Part shown: piece after piece, positions 44,027 to 44,143 of the stretch | How positions within the stretch are numbered: position 1 is the stretch's first letter | Layout of the letters: every line of letters starts with the position of its first letter | From: an uncultured Bacteroidota bacterium | GTDB lineage: Bacteria; Bacteroidota; Bacteroidia; 2-12-FULL-35-15 | Reading direction: 5' to 3' | Assembly: GCA_903911435.1 (NCBI GenBank) | Contig: CAIWDF010000184.1 | Span: 1 to 44,143 of the forward strand | Length of the DNA stretch: 44,143 bases | Translations under genes and position numbers: made by a program | Notes under the pieces: model-generated | The model's input: only the letters and a program-made list of their open reading frames with translations | What the model was told of the DNA's origin: nothing | The model's database searches: none

Positions 44027-44143
44027 TTAAGAATTTAATTTTTGCCATTTAGATGATTCAAGTAAAGACAACATTTGATTTTTCACTCTATCGGAAACAG
44101 TGGATTGATTTACAAAATTTCCAAACTCTTGTTTTACACGACT
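44027..44143 (-). CDS. C-terminal end of an unknown protein, cut by window edge
   Basis: The last 38 residues of a gene entering from the right edge are open on the minus strand and end at a TAA at 44027-44029. They read as a helical tail (VKQEFGNFVNQSTVSDRVKNQ then SLLESSKWQKLNS). The stop lies 4 bp before the start of the coiled-coil gene, so this is very likely the upstream member of the same operon. Too little is visible to suggest a function. Confidence 0.6.
   Translation of the reverse strand, partial: SRVKQEFGNFVNQSTVSDRVKNQMLSLLESSKWQKLNS

Overview
The window is AT-rich chromosomal DNA from a member of the Bacteroidota. Several signs agree: a type IX secretion C-terminal sorting domain, OmpA/thrombospondin type 3 envelope proteins, many lipoproteins, a PafA-type alkaline phosphatase, weak Shine-Dalgarno sequences, and repeated TAnnTTTG elements just upstream of starts (the Bacteroidota -7 promoter consensus). 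I could not place it more precisely. I recognised no rRNA, tRNA, CRISPR array, prophage or complete insertion sequence.

Layout. 1-6.5 kb: the 3' end of tsaD, a small secreted protein, a BNR-propeller protein exported by T9SS, a DUF885 lipoprotein, a FemAB/GNAT-like acyltransferase and a small membrane protein. 6.6-9.5 kb: prfB with an intact programmed +1 frameshift, an ArsC-like reductase overlapping its end, and fumC closed by a 14-bp hairpin. 9.6-14.4 kb: a putative outer-membrane protein, a lipoprotein with a paralogue at 27.8 kb, an M42 aminopeptidase and a second DUF885 lipoprotein. 14.4-20.3 kb: a membrane cluster (DUF4350, DUF4129, a multi-pass protein, SpoIIM-like) read leftward from a divergent promoter region shared with RDD and queG. 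20.3-21.6 kb: DUF2007, then a gene-poor stretch with a REP-like hairpin and a 21-bp tandem array. 21.6-29.3 kb: large envelope proteins, including a DUF3352-like/propeller protein and a DUF5723-TSP3-OmpA protein, and small secreted proteins. 29.3-32.4 kb: a 1027-residue ABC transporter with a TerB-like N-terminus. 32.4-40.7 kb, all leftward: MazG-like, OmpH/Skp, peroxiredoxin, ZIP transporter, methyltransferase, rnhB, glycosyltransferase, PafA-like phosphatase, S1/P1 nuclease and crcB. 40.8-41.6 kb: a TerB-DnaJ co-chaperone.

The right end (41.65-44.14 kb) is the least explained part. It is a tight leftward gene set: an open-ended unknown gene, a coiled-coil protein of unknown family with a beta-rich head, and a bactofilin-like polymer-forming protein. 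These are followed by a remnant of a SpoIIE/PP2C phosphatase broken by a frameshift and a stop. It looks like the tail of an accessory system that continues beyond the window, and it is the best candidate here for something undescribed.

Most other genes are housekeeping or envelope functions. The S1/P1 nuclease and PafA-like phosphatase, encoded side by side, could together release phosphate from extracellular nucleic acid. Peroxiredoxin, OmpH/Skp and MazG cover peroxide defence, envelope chaperoning and nucleotide clean-up.
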